From contig JAQXJT010000030.1 of the NCBI GenBank assembly GCA_029009095.1, forward strand, positions 1 through 47,046: a DNA stretch of 47,046 nucleotides, written 5' to 3'. The position numbers and the translations under genes were made by a program. Positions within the stretch are counted from its first letter, which is position 1; each line of letters begins with the position of its first letter. The DNA is from a bacterium. GTDB taxonomy: Bacteria; Bacillota; Clostridia; Oscillospirales; Oscillospiraceae. Under the pieces are notes generated by a model that saw nothing but the letters and a program-made list of their open reading frames with translations, ran no database searches and was not told the origin of the DNA. This document shows, piece by piece, positions 26,878 to 35,523 of this stretch.

Positions 26878-28278
26878 TTGGTTTTTTCTTCCCCCGTCTA
26901 TCTCTTTTGCTTTTTCCCCTGCCTCTTTCTGCTCAGCCGCATCCTCCCCTCCCGGCGGGGGAAGGAGGCACTGCTGGCGGCGGCGGGGCTGGTCTTTTAC
27001 GCCTTCGGGGAGCTGCGCTATGTGCCGCTGCTCCTCTTCACCGCCCTGCTCCACTACGCGCTGGGGCGGCGGATGCCCCGCTCGGGGCACAAAAAGGCCC
27101 TGTGCGCCCTGGGCGTCCTCTTCGACCTCTTTCTGCTGGGCCGGTTCAAGTACGCCGCCTTCCTCTGCGGCGCGGTGAACGCCCTGCTGGGCACGTCCCT
27201 GAGCGTGGTCTCCCGCTCCCAGCCCGCGGGGCTGTCCTTCTTCACCTTTCTGGCCATTTCCTATCTCGCAGACGTGTACCGGGGCGACGACCCCGGGGCG
27301 GAGGACTTCCTCTCGTTCCTGCTCTACCTCTCTTTCTTCCCCCGGCTGCTCTCGGGGCCGCTGGTGCGCCACCGGGACCACGCCGCCCAGCTTGCACAGC
27401 TGCGCTTCACCCGGGAGGACGCCGCCGCGGGGCTGCGGCGCTTCACGCTGGGGCTGGGGAAGAAGCTGCTGCTGGCGGATATGCTGGGCAGCGTGGCCGA
27501 CAGGGTCCTTGCGCCGGGCGCTGCGGAGCTGACCGCCCCCCTGGCCTGGCTGGGAGCCGTGGCCTACACCCTGCAGCTCTACTTTGATTTCTCCGGCTAC
27601 AGCGACATGGCCATCGGCATGGGACGGCTCTTCGGCTTCCGCTTCCCGGAAAACTTTGACCGGCCCTATGTGTCCGCCAGCCTTACGGAGTTCTGGCGGC
27701 GCTGGCACATGACGCTCTCGGGGTGGTTCCGGGACTATGTGTACATTCCCCTGGGGGGCAACCGCCGGGGCCGGGGACGGACGGCCCTCCACAAGCTCTG
27801 CGTCTTTCTGCTCACCGGGCTCTGGCACGGGGCGGGCTGGAACTTCGTGCTCTGGGGACTCTGGCACGGGCTGTTCATGATGGCCGAGAGCGGCGGGCGG
27901 GACTTCCTGGAGCGGCTGCGGCGCACCCGGCCGGGGCGGGCGGCGCTCCACATCTACACCCTGCTGGTGGTGACGGTGGGCTTTGTGCTCTTCCGCGCCG
28001 CCACGCTCTCGGAGGCGCTGGGCATCCTGGGCGCCATGTTCCGCTTCGACTTCACCCTCCGTCCCGCCGCCGCGCTGCTGCTGCGGCAGGTGCTGGACGG
28101 GGCCCACGCTGCGGCGCTGGCCGCCGGAGCCGTTCTGGCCCTCTGTCCCCGGCCTCCGGAGCCGGAGACGGCGCGGCAGGAGCTGCTCTTCGACCTGGGG
28201 ACGCTGCTGCTCTTTCTGCTCGCGCTGCTCGCCCTGGCCGGCGGCAGCTTCACCCCCTTCATCTATTTCCAGTTTTAA
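26878..28278 (+). CDS. MBOAT family membrane O-acyltransferase (AlgI/DltB type)
   Basis: 466 aa from TTG 26878. This start gives VFSSPVYLFCFFPCLFLL, the usual MBOAT opening, and has GCGAGGTG upstream. About ten membrane segments. Diagnostic blocks: YFDFSGYSDMAIGMGRLFGFRFPENFDRPY, SLTEFWRRWHMTLSGWFRDYVYIPLGGNRRG and the catalytic His in LTGLWHGAGWNFVLWGLWHG. The family moves acyl groups (often acetyl) across the membrane onto extracellular polymers: alginate (AlgI), teichoic acids (DltB), peptidoglycan or other glycans. It opens a four-gene run with an AlgJ/AlgX-like partner 12 bp downstream, which supports O-acylation of a secreted or wall polymer; the polymer is unknown. Confidence 0.92.
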   Translation: MVFSSPVYLFCFFPCLFLLSRILPSRRGKEALLAAAGLVFYAFGELRYVPLLLFTALLHYALGRRMPRSGHKKALCALGVLFDLFLLGRFKYAAFLCGAVNALLGTSLSVVSRSQPAGLSFFTFLAISYLADVYRGDDPGAEDFLSFLLYLSFFPRLLSGPLVRHRDHAAQLAQLRFTREDAAAGLRRFTLGLGKKLLLADMLGSVADRVLAPGAAELTAPLAWLGAVAYTLQLYFDFSGYSDMAIGMGRLFGFRFPENFDRPYVSASLTEFWRRWHMTLSGWFRDYVYIPLGGNRRGRGRTALHKLCVFLLTGLWHGAGWNFVLWGLWHGLFMMAESGGRDFLERLRRTRPGRAALHIYTLLVVTVGFVLFRAATLSEALGILGAMFRFDFTLRPAAALLLRQVLDGAHAAALAAGAVLALCPRPPEPETARQELLFDLGTLLLFLLALLALAGGSFTPFIYFQF

Positions 28279-28290
28279 GGAGGGGCGCCG

Positions 28291-29646
28291 ATGAAAAAAA
28301 CGATCTCTCTCCTCTTTGCCGCCCTCTTTCTCCTTTTGTGCCTGATCCCCTCCGTGGGGATGCTGCTCTTTGGGGAGAGCCGGGCGGGCGCCAACGAGGT
28401 GCTCGCCTCCGCCCCCTCCCTCCGAAATCGGGACGGGACGCTCAACGGCGGCTGTTTGCAGGACTTTTCCGACTACATAGGCGACCGCTTCTTCCTCCGG
28501 CAGGAGCTGATCACCGCCTGGAACGGCCTCAACGCCGTCCTCTTCCGCTCCTCCGCCTCCCCTGAGGTGGTGCTGGGGAAGGACGGGTGGCTCTACTACG
28601 CCGAGACCGCCGGGGACTACACCCGGCTGGAGACTCTCAGCGAGCGGGAGCTGTGGTGCGCCGCCAGAACGGCGCGGCTCATGGAGGAGTACGCCGCGGC
28701 GCAATGCTGCGACTTCCTCTTCACTCTGGCCCCCAACAAGAACAGCCTCTACCCCGCCCACATGCCCGACTGGCCCGTGGGGGAGGGCGAGAGCAGCGCC
28801 GGGGGCTTCAGGCGGCTCTACACCGCCATGGGCGGGAGCTATCTCGATCTCTTCGCCGTCTTTGCCCGTGAGGGAGAGGAACTGTACTACCGCACGGACA
28901 GCCACTGGAACGGCAAGGGCGCGGCCCTGGCCGCCGACGCCATGCTCACGGCTCTGGGCCGAGAGGGGAACTGGACGGCGGGGGGCTTCGTCTCCGCCGC
29001 GCCCCACAGAGGCGACCTCTACGAGATGCTCTACCCCGCCGGGGTGGCCACGGAAGAGGACTACGCCGCCGCAGGCTTTACCTACACCCACACCCGCCCC
29101 TTCCGGGGGAGCACGGATCTGAAGATCGAGACCGTCTCGGAGCGTGGCCAGGGCAGCCTCCTCTGCTTCCGGGACAGCTTCGGGAACAATTCCTTCCCCT
29201 ATCTGGCGGAAAAATTCTCCACCGCCCTCTTCTCCCGGCAGAACGCCTACGACCTGACCGCCATCGCCCGCTGCGGCGCGGACACGGTGATCATCGAGCT
29301 GGTGGAGCGCAATCTGCGCTACCTGCTGGACTATGACCCCGTCTACCTGGCCCCGGAGCGGGACGAGCCGCTCCACCCCCGGGCGGAGGCGCCGGAGGGC
29401 GAGATGCAGGTGACGCGGCAGGCGGAGGGAGGGCTGCTGTCCGTCAGCGGCGCTCTGCCCACGGCGGCGGACGACCACTCCCCCGTCTATCTCCGCTGCG
29501 GCGGCGTGCTCTACGAGGCCACGCCCCGCCCCGCCGGCTACCACGCCACCCTCCCCGCCCACGCGGAGACGGAGGGCGCTCAGCTCATCTATTTCTCGGA
29601 GGGAACCTGCGTTTTCTCGCGGCTCTCCGTCATCGAAAAGGAGTAA
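28291..29646 (+). CDS. AlgJ/AlgX-like (DHHW-type) SGNH-fold protein, MBOAT partner
   Basis: 451 aa from ATG 28291 (AAGGAGG). A hydrophobic N-terminal segment (3-27) anchors it outside the membrane. GKDGWLYY (96-103) is typical of ALGX/ALGJ-like proteins. The putative catalytic triad is Asp203/His205 in RTDSHWNGKG and Ser296 in FRDSFGNN. In alginate and related systems such proteins take the acyl group from the MBOAT side and place it on the polymer. The C-terminal ~100 residues form a beta-rich extension (TRQAEGGLLSVSGALP ... LIYFSEGTCVFSRLSV), perhaps a carbohydrate-binding domain. Close coupling with the MBOAT gene (12 bp) fits a two-part acylation machine. Confidence 0.85.
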   Translation: MKKTISLLFAALFLLLCLIPSVGMLLFGESRAGANEVLASAPSLRNRDGTLNGGCLQDFSDYIGDRFFLRQELITAWNGLNAVLFRSSASPEVVLGKDGWLYYAETAGDYTRLETLSERELWCAARTARLMEEYAAAQCCDFLFTLAPNKNSLYPAHMPDWPVGEGESSAGGFRRLYTAMGGSYLDLFAVFAREGEELYYRTDSHWNGKGAALAADAMLTALGREGNWTAGGFVSAAPHRGDLYEMLYPAGVATEEDYAAAGFTYTHTRPFRGSTDLKIETVSERGQGSLLCFRDSFGNNSFPYLAEKFSTALFSRQNAYDLTAIARCGADTVIIELVERNLRYLLDYDPVYLAPERDEPLHPRAEAPEGEMQVTRQAEGGLLSVSGALPTAADDHSPVYLRCGGVLYEATPRPAGYHATLPAHAETEGAQLIYFSEGTCVFSRLSVIEKE

Positions 29647-29649
29647 ACC

Positions 29650-30030
29650 ATGAAAAAACTGTTTGTGACCGTTCTCACCCTCGCGCTGCTGCTCACCCTC
29701 GCGGCCTGCTCCGGCAAGGACGCCCCCGCCCCCACCGACGCCCCCGCTCCCACGGCGGAGGCCACGCCCGCCCCGTCCGCCGCCCCCGAGACCCCCGCTC
29801 CCACCCCCGAGAGCGCCGGGGAGGAGCCCTCCCGGATGGCCGTGGCCGAGAGTTTTGTGGGCGGGGAAGCGGCGGAGCTGATCGCCGCCATCGGCGAACC
29901 CATCAGCGCCGACTACGCCTCCAGCTGCCTGGGCAGCGGGGAGGACGGGATCCTCGAGTACGAGGACTTCCTCGTCTACACCTACAGGAACGGCGAGAGC
30001 GAACGGGTGGACACCGTGCTGCCCAAGTGA
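29650..30030 (+). CDS. Small lipoprotein with Pro/Ala/Thr-rich linker, function unknown
   Basis: 126 aa from ATG 29650 (AAAAGGAG, 3 bp after the previous stop). Lipoprotein signal with lipobox LAAC, lipid on Cys20. Residues 22-60 are a Pro/Ala/Thr linker. The folded part is only ~65 residues (MAVAESFVGGEAAELIAAIGEPISADYASSCLG ... EYEDFLVYTYRNGESERVDTVLP) and resembles short SmpA/OmlA- or PepSY-like beta domains; similar proteins occur as singletons in Oscillospiraceae. Its place between acyltransferase and transglutaminase genes implies a shared surface role. Confidence 0.75.
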   Translation: MKKLFVTVLTLALLLTLAACSGKDAPAPTDAPAPTAEATPAPSAAPETPAPTPESAGEEPSRMAVAESFVGGEAAELIAAIGEPISADYASSCLGSGEDGILEYEDFLVYTYRNGESERVDTVLPK

Positions 30031-30040
30031 GACGCCAACC

Positions 30041-31537
30041 ATGAAAAAGAGAACCTTCGCAGCGCCGCTTTTTCTGGCGGCGCTGCTTCTCGGCGGCTGC
30101 ACCGTTCGCAGCGCTCCCCCCACGCCCACCGGCGCCCCCGCCCCCGCGGCCGTGACGCCCGCCCCCGAGACCCCCGCCCCCCTGAGGAGCTTCACCGTCA
30201 GCTACTACGACGGGGAGGAGCTTCTCTGCCGGCAGACGCTGCCCGAGGGCGACGCCCCCGGGGCCTACGTCCCCGAGGGGATCGCGCCCTTTCTCGGCTG
30301 GCTGGACGAGGACGGCGGGATCGTCTCCCCGGAGACGGTCCCGCTGGCCGGGGATGTGCGCTACACGGCCTCCTTTGGCCCCACCCTCGCCCGGGGCGTG
30401 TCCTACCTGACGGCGGAGAGCGGCATTTTCCGCCCCGGCGACGCCCTGAGCCGCCGGGAGGCGGCGGAGCTGCTCTACGCCCTGCTGCCCGAAACGCCGC
30501 CGCTGCCGGAGGAGCCGGTGGCCGAGGCGCTGCTCTTCGCCCCCGACGCGGCGCTGGACAACACGGGCATGAACGCCGCCACCAAAAGCTATGAAGCCGT
30601 CCACTACCCCACCGCGGAGACGAACCCCCGGACGGAGAGCCTCAGGAAGCTCTCGGCCCTGATCGGGGCGGGGCTGCTGCCCCCCGGCACGGAGGAGGAT
30701 CCCCTCTGCTCGGAGCAGGCCGTGGGCCGGGAGGCGCTGCTCCTTGCCCTGGCCCCCTATCTCCGGGAGGGGCTGGCGGAGAACGCCCCCCTGACGGAGA
30801 CCCCCACCCGGCTGGAGGTGGCCCTCTGGCTCAACGGGCTGCTCATGGACGGCGGGGAGACGGAGTACCCCTTCGCCGATCTGGACCCGGGCAGTGAGGA
30901 GGCGGCGGCCGCCTCGCTCAGCTGCGGAGAGTGGGCCGTGGGCGAGGGAATGACGCTGCTGGGCTGCGGGAAGCTCTATTATATAGAGGGCGGCCGGGTG
31001 CTCCGGGACGGGGATGTGGGCACGCTGCGTTTCGGCGCGGACGGGGCCTACACCAGCGGCAGCGAGGAGCTGGACGCGCTGTGCCGGGACGCCGTGATCC
31101 GCACGGTAAATCCCGCCGACGACGGGGAGCGGCGGCTCCGCTCGGTCTACACCTATGTCCGTGACCGCTTCGCCTACCTGCGGAGGAACTACTACGACAC
31201 CGGCGAGCACGGCTGGGAGCTTGAGGAGGCCACCCACATGCTCTCCACTCACTACGGCAACTGCTACAGCTTCGCCGCCGCCTTCTGGGCGCTGGCACGC
31301 TCGCTGGGTTACGACGCCCACGCCGTCAGCGGCACGCAGGGGCAGAACTTCGCCCCCCACGGCTGGGTGTGGATGGACATGGAGGACGGGCTGCGCTGCT
31401 TCTACGATGTGGAGGCGGAATATGCCGCGCTGCGGGACGGCTACAGTCTCAACCCCATGTTCCGCATGACCTACGGCGTGGCCACGAACCAGTGGCTCTA
31501 TGTGTTCAACGCCGCCGCAGAGGGCTTTGCGTCATAA
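30041..31537 (+). CDS. Transglutaminase-like lipoprotein with SLH-like region
   Basis: 498 aa from ATG 30041; weak ribosome site, but only 10 bp after the preceding gene. Lipobox LGGC, Cys20, then a Pro/Ala linker. Residues 50-115 resemble an Ig/InlB-like repeat (FTVSYYDGEELLCRQTLPEG). Residues 130-310 contain SLH-like pieces (GIFRPGDALSRREAAELLYALL ... YPFADLDPGSEEAAAASLSC). The C-terminal transglutaminase fold has Cys408 (HYGNCYSFAAAF), His440 (APHGWVWM) and Asp456 (CFYDVEAE), a complete triad. The active enzyme could be a protease or cross-linking enzyme at the cell surface. Last gene of the cassette. Confidence 0.85.
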   Translation: MKKRTFAAPLFLAALLLGGCTVRSAPPTPTGAPAPAAVTPAPETPAPLRSFTVSYYDGEELLCRQTLPEGDAPGAYVPEGIAPFLGWLDEDGGIVSPETVPLAGDVRYTASFGPTLARGVSYLTAESGIFRPGDALSRREAAELLYALLPETPPLPEEPVAEALLFAPDAALDNTGMNAATKSYEAVHYPTAETNPRTESLRKLSALIGAGLLPPGTEEDPLCSEQAVGREALLLALAPYLREGLAENAPLTETPTRLEVALWLNGLLMDGGETEYPFADLDPGSEEAAAASLSCGEWAVGEGMTLLGCGKLYYIEGGRVLRDGDVGTLRFGADGAYTSGSEELDALCRDAVIRTVNPADDGERRLRSVYTYVRDRFAYLRRNYYDTGEHGWELEEATHMLSTHYGNCYSFAAAFWALARSLGYDAHAVSGTQGQNFAPHGWVWMDMEDGLRCFYDVEAEYAALRDGYSLNPMFRMTYGVATNQWLYVFNAAAEGFAS

Positions 31538-31575
31538 AAAAGCGATAATTTAACCAAATTGACTCTGTTTCCCCC

Positions 31576-31603
31576 TTTACATTTTTGTCGTGTATGTTAT
31601 CAT
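31576..31603 (+). promoter_or_regulatory. Candidate promoter of mglBAC
   Basis: TTTACA 31576-31581, 16 bp, TATCAT 31598-31603. A second -35-like TTGACT (31559-31564) has no matching -10. The leader is about 90 nt. Confidence 0.55.
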
Positions 31604-31641
31604 GGATATCAGTAGTCTCGCTTGATAGTTTGGGGTGATTG

Positions 31642-31662
31642 CCGCACACGGCTCGTGGGCGG
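31642..31662 (+). promoter_or_regulatory. Hairpin in the mglB leader
   Basis: Arms 31642-31650 and 31654-31662 with one A/G mismatch and a 3-nt loop, about 25 nt upstream of the AAGGAGG ribosome site. Could stabilise the abundant binding-protein mRNA or be an operator. Confidence 0.4.
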
Positions 31663-31699
31663 TTATACATATCACAAATTTTAAGGAGGATTACCCAAA

Positions 31700-32710
31700 A
31701 TGAAGAAGCTGATTGCCCTCACTCTGGCACTCTGCATGGTCCTTGCGCTCTGCGCCTGCGGCGGCGCCAAGAAGGAGGAGACCGCTGCCCCCGCGGACGG
31801 TGTCACCACCTATAAGGTCGGTGTTGCCATCTTCAAGTTCGACGACAACTTCATGACCCTCTACCGCAACGAGATCGCCGACTACTTCAAGACCCTGGAG
31901 ACCGACACCGTGAAGTATGACGTCCAGATCGTGGACGGCAAGGACGACATGGCCGAGCAGTCCAACCAGATCGACACCTTCATCACCCAGGGCATGGATG
32001 TCATCATCCTCAACCTGGTGCAGACCTCTTCCGCCGACGCCGTCATCGACAAGATCGTGGCCGCCGACATCCCCCTGGTGCTCATCAACCGCGAGCCTCT
32101 GGGCGACGACGGCGATGAGTCCTACGCCGGCATCCTGAACAACGCCAACGTCTGCTACGTGGGCGCCGACGCCCGCCAGTCCGGCACCTTCCAGGGCGAG
32201 ATCGTGGCCAACCTGCCCGACCACGGCGACATCAACGGCGATGGCAAGATCTCTTACATCATGATCGAGGGCGACCCCGAGAACGTGGACGCCCAGTACC
32301 GCACCCAGTACTCCATCAAGGCTCTGACCGACGCCGGTTACGAGGTGGAGTGCCTGGACGACCAGGTGGGCAACTGGGCTCAGACCAAGGGCCAGGAGAT
32401 CTGCGCCAACGCTCTGTCCCAGTACGGCGAGGCCATTGAGGTCGTGTTCTGCAACAACGACGCCATGGCGCTGGGCGCTTACGCCGCTCTCGTGGCCGCC
32501 GGGCGCACCGTGGGCGAGGACGTGTACCTGCTGGGCGTGGACGCGCTGGCCGAGTGCGTGGAGATGGTCGAGAACGGCACCATGACCGGCACCGTGCTCA
32601 ACGACCATGTGTCGCAGTCCCACAAGGCCGTGGATGTGGCCGTGCAGGCTCTCAACGGCGAGGCCATTGAGAACTACTACTGGGTCGACTACAAGATGAT
32701 CACCAAGTAA
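31700..32710 (+). CDS. mglB: Galactose/glucose-type ABC transporter substrate-binding lipoprotein
   Basis: 336 aa from ATG 31700 (AAGGAGG). Lipoprotein signal ending LALCAC, Cys20. The periplasmic-binding-protein fold matches MglB: VGVAIFKFDDNFMTLYRNEI, PLVLINREPL, VCYVGADARQSGTFQGEI, and the calcium-binding loop DINGDGKISY seen in galactose-binding protein, followed by CNNDAMALGAYAAL and LLGVDALAECVEMV. It captures a hexose (galactose, glucose or a methylgalactoside) for MglAC. The gap to mglA holds a terminator-like hairpin, which should give excess binding protein over the membrane parts. Confidence 0.93.
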   Translation: MKKLIALTLALCMVLALCACGGAKKEETAAPADGVTTYKVGVAIFKFDDNFMTLYRNEIADYFKTLETDTVKYDVQIVDGKDDMAEQSNQIDTFITQGMDVIILNLVQTSSADAVIDKIVAADIPLVLINREPLGDDGDESYAGILNNANVCYVGADARQSGTFQGEIVANLPDHGDINGDGKISYIMIEGDPENVDAQYRTQYSIKALTDAGYEVECLDDQVGNWAQTKGQEICANALSQYGEAIEVVFCNNDAMALGAYAALVAAGRTVGEDVYLLGVDALAECVEMVENGTMTGTVLNDHVSQSHKAVDVAVQALNGEAIENYYWVDYKMITK

Positions 32711-32729
32711 AGTCTCTCCTCCCGTACAT

Positions 32730-32767
32730 AAAACGGGTGAGCCCCCTCTGGGACGCTCACCCGTTTT
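32730..32767 (+). terminator. Partial terminator between mglB and mglA
   Basis: Perfect 13-bp stem (32730-32742 and 32755-32767) with a 12-nt loop and a TTTT end. Typical of attenuation after binding-protein genes; mglA still needs readthrough or its own promoter. Confidence 0.75.
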
Positions 32768-32790
32768 CCCCATCTATCGCCCCCCTGCGT

Positions 32791-32825
32791 TTTCCGCTGC
32801 CGTTTGGGAGAAGCGGCAGCGGAAA
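32791..32825 (+). promoter_or_regulatory. Second hairpin before mglA
   Basis: Perfect 12-bp stem (32791-32802 and 32814-32825), no T tract, followed by more GC-rich inverted sequence up to 32880. May block 3' exonucleases from the mglB mRNA or affect mglA expression. Confidence 0.5.
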
Positions 32826-32924
32826 GGGCAGGAGGCCCCCGCGGCGCCGCCCCTCCGGGCGGAGGCCGTTTCCCCCCGCCGGGAACGGCGGTTTGAAAAA
32901 AGAGAGCAAGGGAGGTATGCGTAT

Positions 32925-34436
32925 ATGTCCGAATTTCTGCTGGAAATGCGCGGCGTGTGCAAGTCCTTTCCCGGCGTAAAAGCGCTGGATCACGCGCAGC
33001 TTCAGCTGCGCCCCGGCAGCGTCCACGCCCTCATGGGCGAGAACGGCGCCGGTAAATCCACACTGATGAAGTGTATGTTCGGCATCTACAAAATGGACGA
33101 GGGCGAGATCCGCATGGACGGGGAGCGGGTGGAGATCCGCGACCCGCTGGACGCGCTGCAAAAGGGCATCGCCATGGTGCACCAGGAGCTGCAGCCCATC
33201 CCCGAACGCACCATCGGAGAGAACATCTTCCTGGGGCGCTACCCCATGAAAAAGGCGCTGGGCTTCATCCCCATCGTGGATCACAAAAAAATGTACGAGG
33301 ACGCCGCCGCGCTGCTCAAGCGGGTGCGCATGGACTTCGACCCCCGGCAGCGGCTGGGCGATCTGAGCGTGTCCCAGATGCAGAGCGTGGAGATCGCCAA
33401 GGCCGTCTCCGCCAACTGCCGGGTGCTCATCCTCGACGAGCCCACCTCCTCCCTTACGGACAACGAGGTGGAGGCCCTCTTCCGCATCATGGACGATCTC
33501 AAACGGGACGGGGTGGCCATCGTCTACATCTCTCACAAGATGGACGAGATCCTCCGCATCGCCGACGATGTGACCATCATGCGCGACGGGCAGTACATAG
33601 GCACCTGGCCTGCCCGGGAACTGACCACCGACCAGATCATCACGCGCATGGTAGGCCGGGAGATGTCCAACCTCTATCCCCCCCGGAGCAACACCCCCGG
33701 CGAGGTGGTCTTCGAGGTGGAGGACTTCACCTCCATCCATCCCCGGAGCTTCCGCAACGTGTCCTTCCAGCTCCGCAAGGGCGAGATCCTGGGCGTGGGC
33801 GGTCTGGTGGGCGCCCAGCGCACGGAGCTGATGGAGGGACTCTTCGGCATCCGCGCTCACAGCAAGGGCACCATCCGCTACAAGGGGCAGGAGCTGAAGA
33901 TCCACCGGCCCAAGCACGCCATCGATCAGGGCGTGGCCATGCTCACGGAGGACCGGCGCAGCACGGGCATCATGGGCGTGCTCAGCGTGGCGGACAATAT
34001 ATCCATCTCCTCGCTCCGGAAGTATCTGGACTTCGGCGTGATGATCAACAGCCGGAAAGTCGAGGATCTGGTGCGGGAAAATGTTCGGAAAATGAACATC
34101 AAGACCCCCTCCAGCAAGACCCAGATCAAGTCGCTCTCCGGCGGCAACCAGCAGAAGGTGCTCATCGGGCGCTGGCTGGCCAACGACCCGGACGTTCTCA
34201 TCCTCGACGAGCCCACCCGCGGCATCGACGTGGGCGCCAAGTACGAGATCTACTGCATCATCGCGGATCTGGCCGCCCAGGGGAAGAGCATCATCATGAT
34301 CTCCTCGGAAATGAGCGAGCTGATCGGCATGTCCGATCGGGTCATGGTCATGTGCGACGGGCGGGTCACCGGCTTCGTGGACGGAGCCGGCGCCACACAG
34401 GAAGCCATTATGAGTCTTGCCACTCAATTTGAATAA
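32925..34436 (+). CDS. mglA: Sugar ABC transporter ATP-binding protein (two ABC domains)
   Basis: 503 aa from ATG 32925 (AGGGAGGT upstream). First ABC domain: Walker A GENGAGKST at 38-46, LSVSQMQSVEIAKAV in place of the canonical signature, Walker B LILDEPTSSL, switch SHKMDEI. Second domain: degenerate Walker A (GVGGLVGAQRTELMEGLFG), signature LSGGNQQKVLIGRWL, Walker B LILDEPTRGIDVG. Degeneration of the second P-loop is normal for MglA/RbsA/XylG proteins, which power uptake of monosaccharides. Works with MglB and MglC encoded on either side. Confidence 0.94.
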   Translation: MSEFLLEMRGVCKSFPGVKALDHAQLQLRPGSVHALMGENGAGKSTLMKCMFGIYKMDEGEIRMDGERVEIRDPLDALQKGIAMVHQELQPIPERTIGENIFLGRYPMKKALGFIPIVDHKKMYEDAAALLKRVRMDFDPRQRLGDLSVSQMQSVEIAKAVSANCRVLILDEPTSSLTDNEVEALFRIMDDLKRDGVAIVYISHKMDEILRIADDVTIMRDGQYIGTWPARELTTDQIITRMVGREMSNLYPPRSNTPGEVVFEVEDFTSIHPRSFRNVSFQLRKGEILGVGGLVGAQRTELMEGLFGIRAHSKGTIRYKGQELKIHRPKHAIDQGVAMLTEDRRSTGIMGVLSVADNISISSLRKYLDFGVMINSRKVEDLVRENVRKMNIKTPSSKTQIKSLSGGNQQKVLIGRWLANDPDVLILDEPTRGIDVGAKYEIYCIIADLAAQGKSIIMISSEMSELIGMSDRVMVMCDGRVTGFVDGAGATQEAIMSLATQFE

Positions 34437-34450
34437 GCGGAGGGACGGAA

Positions 34451-35464
34451 ATGCAGACAAAGAAAAAGAGCCCCGTTCAGGCGGTACTGAACTACATGAA
34501 ATCCAACCCCATCGTGGTGCTGCTGGTGCTGGCGGCGGCCATCGTGGGCTTTACCCGGGAAAACTTCTTCTCCTGGGGCAATCTGGGCAACCTGGTCAGC
34601 AACACCGCCATCCGCTTTATCATCGCCCTGGGCGTCAGCGGCTGCCTGATCACCAAGGGCACCGACCTGTCCGCCGGCCGTCAGGTGGGTCTGGCCGGCT
34701 GCGTGGCCGGTATCCTCATCCAGCGGGGCAGCTACGGCAGCCGCCTCTTCCCGGGTCTCCCCGAGATGAACATGTGGGTGGTGCTGCTGATCGTGGTGGC
34801 CATGGGCGCCTTCTTCGGCATCGTGAACGGCACCATCGTCACCCGGCTCCATGTGCCCCCCTTCATCGCCACCCTGGGCACCCAGACCATCGTCTACGGC
34901 ATCTGCCTGGTGCTCACCGACGCCCAGCCCATCGGCGGCTTCCAGGACGTCTACATCCGGCGCATCACCGGGCGCATCGGCAACCCCAAGGGCTTCTACA
35001 TTCCCTACCTCTTCTTCGTGGCGCTGTTCTTCGGGCTGCTGTTCTGGTTTATCTATAACAAGACCCGCCACGGCAAGTATATGTACGCCATCGGCGGCAA
35101 CGAGAACGCCGCGGAAGTCTCCGGCGTGAACACCGCCTGGACGTTGACCAAGATCTATATGCTGGCCGGTATCATGTACGCGGTGGCCGGCTACCTGCTG
35201 GCGGCCAAGTCCGGCGGCGCCTCCGCCGGCATGGGCCAGGGCTACGAGCTGGAGGCCATCGCCGGGTGCACCATCGGCGGCGTGTCCACCACCGGCGGCA
35301 TCGGCACCGTCAGCGGCGTGCTGGTGGGCGTGCTGGTGTTCGAGCTGCTGAAGATCGTGCTGCAGTTCCTGGGTGTGAACCCCTACTACAACTTCATCGT
35401 GCAGGGCCTCGTCATCGTCATCGCCGTGGCGCTGGACATCCGCAAGTACATCGCGAAAAAGTGA
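34451..35464 (+). CDS. mglC: Sugar ABC transporter permease
   Basis: 337 aa from ATG 34451 with GGAGGGACGG upstream, 14 bp after mglA. Eight to ten hydrophobic segments of the BPD_transp_2 (RbsC/MglC) type. Family blocks: ALGVSGCLITKGTDLSAGRQVGLAG, GIVNGTIVTRLHVPPFIATLGT, YAIGGNENAAEVSGVNTA, YELEAIAGCTIGGVSTTGGIGTVSGVLVG. The insertion containing RGSYGSRLFPGLPEMNMW is typical of MglC compared with RbsC. It forms a homodimeric channel for the MglB ligand. A 44-bp palindromic terminator follows. Confidence 0.94.
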   Translation: MQTKKKSPVQAVLNYMKSNPIVVLLVLAAAIVGFTRENFFSWGNLGNLVSNTAIRFIIALGVSGCLITKGTDLSAGRQVGLAGCVAGILIQRGSYGSRLFPGLPEMNMWVVLLIVVAMGAFFGIVNGTIVTRLHVPPFIATLGTQTIVYGICLVLTDAQPIGGFQDVYIRRITGRIGNPKGFYIPYLFFVALFFGLLFWFIYNKTRHGKYMYAIGGNENAAEVSGVNTAWTLTKIYMLAGIMYAVAGYLLAAKSGGASAGMGQGYELEAIAGCTIGGVSTTGGIGTVSGVLVGVLVFELLKIVLQFLGVNPYYNFIVQGLVIVIAVALDIRKYIAKK

Positions 35465-35478
35465 GTTCCCCTTCCCGA

Positions 35479-35522
35479 AGGAAAGAACCCCCTCCCGACC
35501 GGTCGGGAGGGGGTTCTTTCCT
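35479..35522. terminator. 44-bp perfect palindrome ending the mgl operon
   Basis: Two exact 22-bp arms meeting at ACCGGT, AT-rich at the base (AGGAAAGAA / TTCTTTCCT). It ends the mglBAC transcript and could act on both strands. Confidence 0.85.
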
Positions 35523-35523
35523 G

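Noticed and set aside
26851-30195. A 1114-codon open frame on the minus strand opposite the MBOAT cassette
   Set aside because: Antisense to four well-supported genes; composition is low-complexity Gly/Arg/Glu/Pro; no start signal. High GC suppresses stop codons in this frame.
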